64,000 nucleotides of DNA from Sciurus carolinensis (taxonomy: Eukaryota > Chordata > Mammalia > Rodentia > Sciuridae): assembly GCF_902686445.1 (NCBI RefSeq), contig NC_062223.1, positions 60,475,998 through 60,539,997 of the forward strand. The letters run 5' to 3'. The notes beneath the pieces are model-generated. The model saw nothing but the letters and a program-made list of their open reading frames with translations, made no database searches and was not told where the DNA came from. A program made the position numbers and the translations under genes. Numbering within the stretch: the first letter of the stretch is position 1; every line of letters begins with the position of its first letter. Positions 60,303 through 64,000 of the stretch are shown one piece after another.

Positions 60303-60950
60303 TTAATCTTTTTTTAAATTGTAAACAAATGGGTACAATTTGTTTCTCTGTACATGAAGTAGAGGCATACCATTTGTGTAATCATACATTTACATAGGGT
60401 AATGATGTTTGATTCATTGTTATTTCCCCCACCCCCCACCCCTCTCACCTCTCTTTTCCCTCTATACAGTCCGTCCTTCCTCCATTCTTGCCTCCCTCCC
60501 ACCCCCCATTATGTATCATCATCCGCTTATCAGTGAGATCATTCGTCCTTTGGTTTTTTGAGATTGGCTTATCTCACTTAGCATGATATTCTCCAATTTC
60601 ATCCATTTGCCTGCAAATGCCATAATTCTATCATTCTTCATGGCTGAGTAATATTCCATTGTATATATATATCACAGTTTCTTTATCCATTCATCAATTG
60701 AGGGGCATCTAGGTTGGTTCCACAATCTGGCTATTGTGAATTGAGCAACTATGAACATTGACGTGGCTGCATCACTGTAGTATGCTGATTTTAAGTCCTT
60801 TGGGTATAGGCCAAGGAGTGGGATAGCTGGGTCAAATGGTGGCTCCACATTGCTTTTCAGAGTGGCTGCACTAATTTGCAGTCCCACCAGCAATGTATGA
60901 GTGTACCTTTTTCCCCACATCCTCGCCAACACCTATTATTGCTTGTATTC
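60303..60950 (-). mobile_element. 5'-truncated L1 (copy A), no telomere-like block
   Basis: It contains the L1 3'UTR and ORF2 end in reverse (the frame 60932-60672 includes [20 protein letters not shown]). The G-run tract runs directly into GGAGGCAAGAATGGAGG without TTAGGG units. About 30 bp are missing relative to copy B around 60845 (the [10 protein letters not shown] region). It ends at the T run that opens copy B. Confidence 0.9.
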
Positions 60951-60966
60951 TTTTTTTTTTTCCGAC

Positions 60967-62631
60967 TTTTTTTTTTATTGTAAACAAATGGGATACATGT
61001 TTCTCTGTTTGTACATGGAGTAAAGGTGTACCATTTGTGTAATCATAAATTTACATAGGGTAATGTTGTTTGATTCATTCTGTTATTTTTTCCCTTCCCC
61101 TGATCCCTCCCACCCCTCTTTTCCCTCTGTATAGTCCTTTCTTCCTCCATTCTTGCCACCCTTCTTAACCCTAACTCTAAACCTAACCCTAACCCTAACA
61201 CTAACCCCTCCCACCCCCCTTATGTGTCATCATCCGCTTATCATTGAGATCATTCGTCCTTTGGTTTTTTGAGATTGACTTATCTCACTTAGCATGATAT
61301 TGTCCAATTTCATCCATTTGCCTGCAAATGCCATAATTTTATCATTCTTTATGGCGGAGTAATATTCCATTGTATATATATGCCACAGTTTCTTTATCCA
61401 TTCATCAATTGAAGGGCATCTAAGTTGGTTCCACAATCTGGCTATGGTGAATTAAGCAGCAATGAACATTGATGTGGCTGTATCTCTGTAGTATGCTGAT
61501 TTTAAGTCCTCTGGGTATGGGCCAAGGAGTGGGATAGCTGGGTCAAATGGTGTTTCCATTCCAAGCTTTCTGAGGAATCTCCATACTGCTTTCCAGAGTG
61601 GCTGCACTAATTTGCAACCCCACCAGCAATGTATAAGTGTACCTTTTTCCCCACATCCTCGCCAACAACTATTGTTGCTTGTGTTCTTGATAATTGCCAT
61701 TCTAATTGGGGTGAGATGAAATCTTAGGGTAGTTTTGATTTGCATTTCTCTTATTACTAGAGATGTTGAACTTTTTTTTCATATATCTGTTGATTGCTTG
61801 TACATCTTCTTCTGTGAAGTGTCTGTTCTTTTCCTTAGCCCATTTGTTGATTGGATTATTTGTATTCTTAGTGTAGAGTTTTTTGAGTTCTTTATATATT
61901 CTGGAAATTAGTGCTCTCTCTGAAGTATGAGTGGCAAAAATTTTCTCCCACTCTGTAGGCTCTCTCTTCACATTGCTGATAGTTTCCTTTGCTGAGAGAA
62001 AGCTTTTTAGTTTGAATCTATCCCAGTTATTGATTCTTGCTTTTATTTCTTATGCTATGTGGGTTCTGTTAAGGAAGTCTGATCCTGAGCTGACATGTTG
62101 AAGATTTGGACCTACTTTTTATTCTATAAGATGCAGGGTCTCTGGTCTGATTCTGAGGTCCTTGATCCATTTTGAGTTGAGTTTTGTGCAGGGTGAGAAA
62201 TAGGAGTTTAGTTTCATTCTGTTGCATATGGTTTTCCAGTTTTCCCAGCACCATTTGTTGAAGAGGCTATCTTTTCTCCATTGCATGTTTTTGCCACCTT
62301 TGTCTAGTATGAGAAAACAGTATTTATTTGGGTTTGTGTCTGGGCCTCTATTCTGTACCATTGATCCACCTGTCTATTTTTTGTGCCAATACCATGCCGT
62401 TTTTGTTACTATTGCTTTGTAGTATAGTTCAAGTTCAGGTATTGCCATACCCCCTGCTTCACTCTTCCTGCTAAGGATTGCTTTAGCTATTCTGGGTTTC
62501 TTATTCTTCCAGATGAACTTCATGATTACTTGGTCTATTTCTGTGAGGTACATTATTGGGATTTTAATTGGAATTTCATTGAATCTGTATAGCACTTTTG
62601 GTAGTATGGCCATTTTGACAATATTAAAAAT
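60967..62631 (-). mobile_element. 5'-truncated L1 (copy B), with telomere-like block
   Basis: Its body is close to the full-length L1 at 48-54 kb: several translated stretches are the same (for example the frames at 62361-62119 here and 53053-53295 there). It covers ORF2 from about [20 protein letters not shown] to the end plus the 3'UTR. Stops and frameshifts are fewer than in the older copies. It ends abruptly at about 62631, near a repeated TATGGCCATTTTGACA. Confidence 0.93.
61165..61208 (-). repeat. Telomere-like block in L1 copy B 3'UTR
   Basis: On the minus strand, GGGAGGGGTTAGTGTTAGGG continues with TTAGGGTTAGG and TTTAGAGTTAGGG variants. Position and pattern correspond to 54208-54247 in the full-length L1. 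Confidence 0.9.
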
Positions 62632-62960
62632 TATGGCCATTTTGACAAGAGACTCACTTTAGATTAAAAAACATGGTAAGTTAAAAATGAAAGGATGGAA
62701 AAAGGTATTTTATGTAAAAAGTACCTAAAAGAGATCTGAGTGGTTACATAAATATCAAGCAAAATAGACTTAAAAATTGTTACAAGAGGAAAAGACTATT
62801 ATATAATGATAATTATGACCATAATGTTATATCAAGAAGTTACAAAAATGAAAAACATATATGCTCCTAGTAACAGAGTCTCACATGAAGCAAAGTGACA
62901 GTCTTAAGAAGAGAAACTATTTAATAACAATAGTTGGAAACTTCAATACCACATTTTCCA
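62632..62960 (+). mobile_element. Old L1M endonuclease-region fragment
   Basis: AAGAGACTCACTTTAGATTAAA, GTTAAAAATGAAAGGATGGAAAAAGG and ATATGCTCCTAGTAACAGAG are in the order of an old L1 ORF2 endonuclease. Confidence 0.7.
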
Positions 62961-62994
62961 TAATGAATTTAACAGCTAGGTAGAAGATTGTTAT

Positions 62995-63290
62995 CATTCA
63001 GATGAATAGAGTTAACTGGGTGGTAACTGTAGGCAGGTAGGGTGTGTCTGGAGGAAGTGGGTCTGTGGGGGTATGCTTTTTGGGATATATATTTTGTCCT
63101 TGTTGAATAAAGTTCTCTCTCTGCTTCCTGGTGCCATGTCCTGAGCAACTTTCCTTCACTGTACTCTTCTGCCGTGATGCTCTGTCATACCTTTGACCCA
63201 GAGCAGTGGTGCTCTCTGTGGACTGAGACCTCTGAAACCATTGTTCTTGTCAGGTCTTTTGGTTGCAGCAGCAAAAAAACTGACTAAAAC
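62995..63290 (+). repeat. MaLR-type LTR (ERVL-MaLR, rodent MT/ORR1-like)
   Basis: GGTGTGTCTGGAGGAAGTGGG, a GAATAAAG-type signal at 63104, CTCTGCTTCCTGGTGCCATG, CAGAGCAGTGG, GGACTGAGACCTCTGAAACC and TTGTTCTTGTCAGGTCTTTTGG...AAAAAACTGACTAAAACAC follow the remembered rodent MaLR LTR order. It is a solo LTR with no retroviral coding sequence. Confidence 0.6.
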
Positions 63291-63299
63291 ACAGACACT

Positions 63300-63655
63300 A
63301 TCTGTCTCCTGGAATCTCAGAATCTGTGTTCCTGGAAGAAATAAATACTGCTTTGTGAGGTTTAGGGTGAATATTCCCTCTACTCAATCCTGTGTTTTAT
63401 GGAAGACTCTTCCCTCCTCTGTCATCTCTCCTCTGTCTTCCCATCCCCAAAGTTTGTTATCACATGCCTATGTAGGGAGGTGACCTATTAGAAATGAGAG
63501 AGTGACTTGGATAGAATATGGGCTGATAGGAACAAGGATCCTTCAGGATGGTCCTATGATCAGTTATTTGTTTACCCATCAAATAGGTTCATCATGTTAA
63601 AATTGAGGAATGTTAATAATGAAGAAAAATAATATGATTAATTTTAGACTAACAC
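63300..63655. other. Unassigned sequence
   Basis: No repeat was recognised. A 96-codon plus-strand frame (63193-63483) overlaps the LTR and is not convincing. Confidence 0.4.
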
Positions 63656-63659
63656 AAGT

Positions 63660-63950
63660 CTTCCTAGCAGTAATAATAAATGCTGGAAGACAGTGAAAAA
63701 GTATTTTTTTAAAATGCTGAGGGAAATAACTATCAATCTAGAATTCTATCTTTAATTTTATGCTATCACACAGGATTGATGACAACACATAATACTTTTA
63801 AGAGACACAAATGTGAAGATCACTTGTCATCTATAAACTATAGAACTATTTACAAAAGAGTGTACTCTTGGCAAGAAGAAAGGTGAGCTCAGAGTGAAGG
63901 TGTAGAATAAACCATGCCAATGTCCATGTTGTTGAAGGAAGCTAGATATG
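63660..63950 (+). mobile_element. Old L1/HAL1 ORF1-region fragment
   Basis: AAAATGCTGAGGGAAATAACTATCAATCTAGAATTCTATC resembles the L1M/HAL1 ORF1 end (ctgagggaaaatgatttccaacctagaattctatac). Confidence 0.6.
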
Positions 63951-64000
63951 TTTAATGTATTTAGATATTTTCTAATATTTATATATTTATATTTATATAT

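Noticed and set aside
62995..63290. A full endogenous retrovirus
   Set aside because: Only an LTR-like segment is seen. No gag, pol or env similarity and no second LTR were found in the neighbourhood.

Overview
The window is mammalian nuclear DNA, most likely from a sciurid rodent (squirrel, marmot or ground-squirrel group). The call rests on many tRNA-derived ID-type SINEs and dimeric B1-dID SINEs (a 7SL-derived B1 half joined to an ID half), which are typical of that lineage, plus rodent-type L1 elements. The DNA is AT-rich, with one CpG island. No prokaryotic features are present.

Only one functional protein-coding gene can be supported. It is C11orf58 (small acidic protein, SMAP) on the minus strand, in five coding exons at 14167-14229, 8668-8751, 5603-5663, 3951-4060 and 3232-3462. 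The splice sites are canonical and the phases agree (0, 0, 1, 0). They encode 182 residues. The gene starts in a CpG island (about 13.9-14.6 kb) that carries two ZNF143/STAF-type motifs facing opposite ways and a CCAAT box between them. From human synteny (SOX6 - C11orf58 - PLEKHA7 on 11p15, recalled and not checked), the remaining 50 kb is probably the 5' side or first-intron territory of SOX6. No SOX6 coding exon was recognised.

From 14.7 kb to the end the window is dominated by retroelements. The main pieces are: ancient L1M fragments (15.3, 17.0-17.9, 20.4-20.9, 57.4-59.8, 62.6-63.0, 63.7-63.9 kb); a near-complete dead L1 on the minus strand (25.2-30.3 kb, perhaps to 31.1 kb); an older minus-strand L1 (45.8-48.2 plus 54.7-55.2 kb) split by a younger full-length plus-strand L1 (48187-54660); two adjacent 5'-truncated minus-strand L1s (60.3-62.6 kb); and a 225-bp L1 tail (56.65-56.88 kb). 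The young full-length L1 is the most interesting object. Its 5'UTR is built of tandem monomers with a 597-bp period, each starting with a YY1-like CCAAGATGGC. Its 3'UTR holds a G-run tract plus a telomere-like TTAGGG block that is shared with one other copy and missing from two more. It ends with about 190 bp of apparently 3'-transduced sequence, and the whole unit lies between 14-bp target-site duplications.

Other items are an HMGB3-like retrocopy fragment (about 25.05-25.23 kb), L2, MIR, MER20 and MaLR-type LTR relics, a local tandem duplication (31.25-31.94 kb), a perfect 12-bp hairpin and several microsatellites. SINEs are spread throughout. All calls come from reading the sequence and from remembered family consensus patterns; no search was run.
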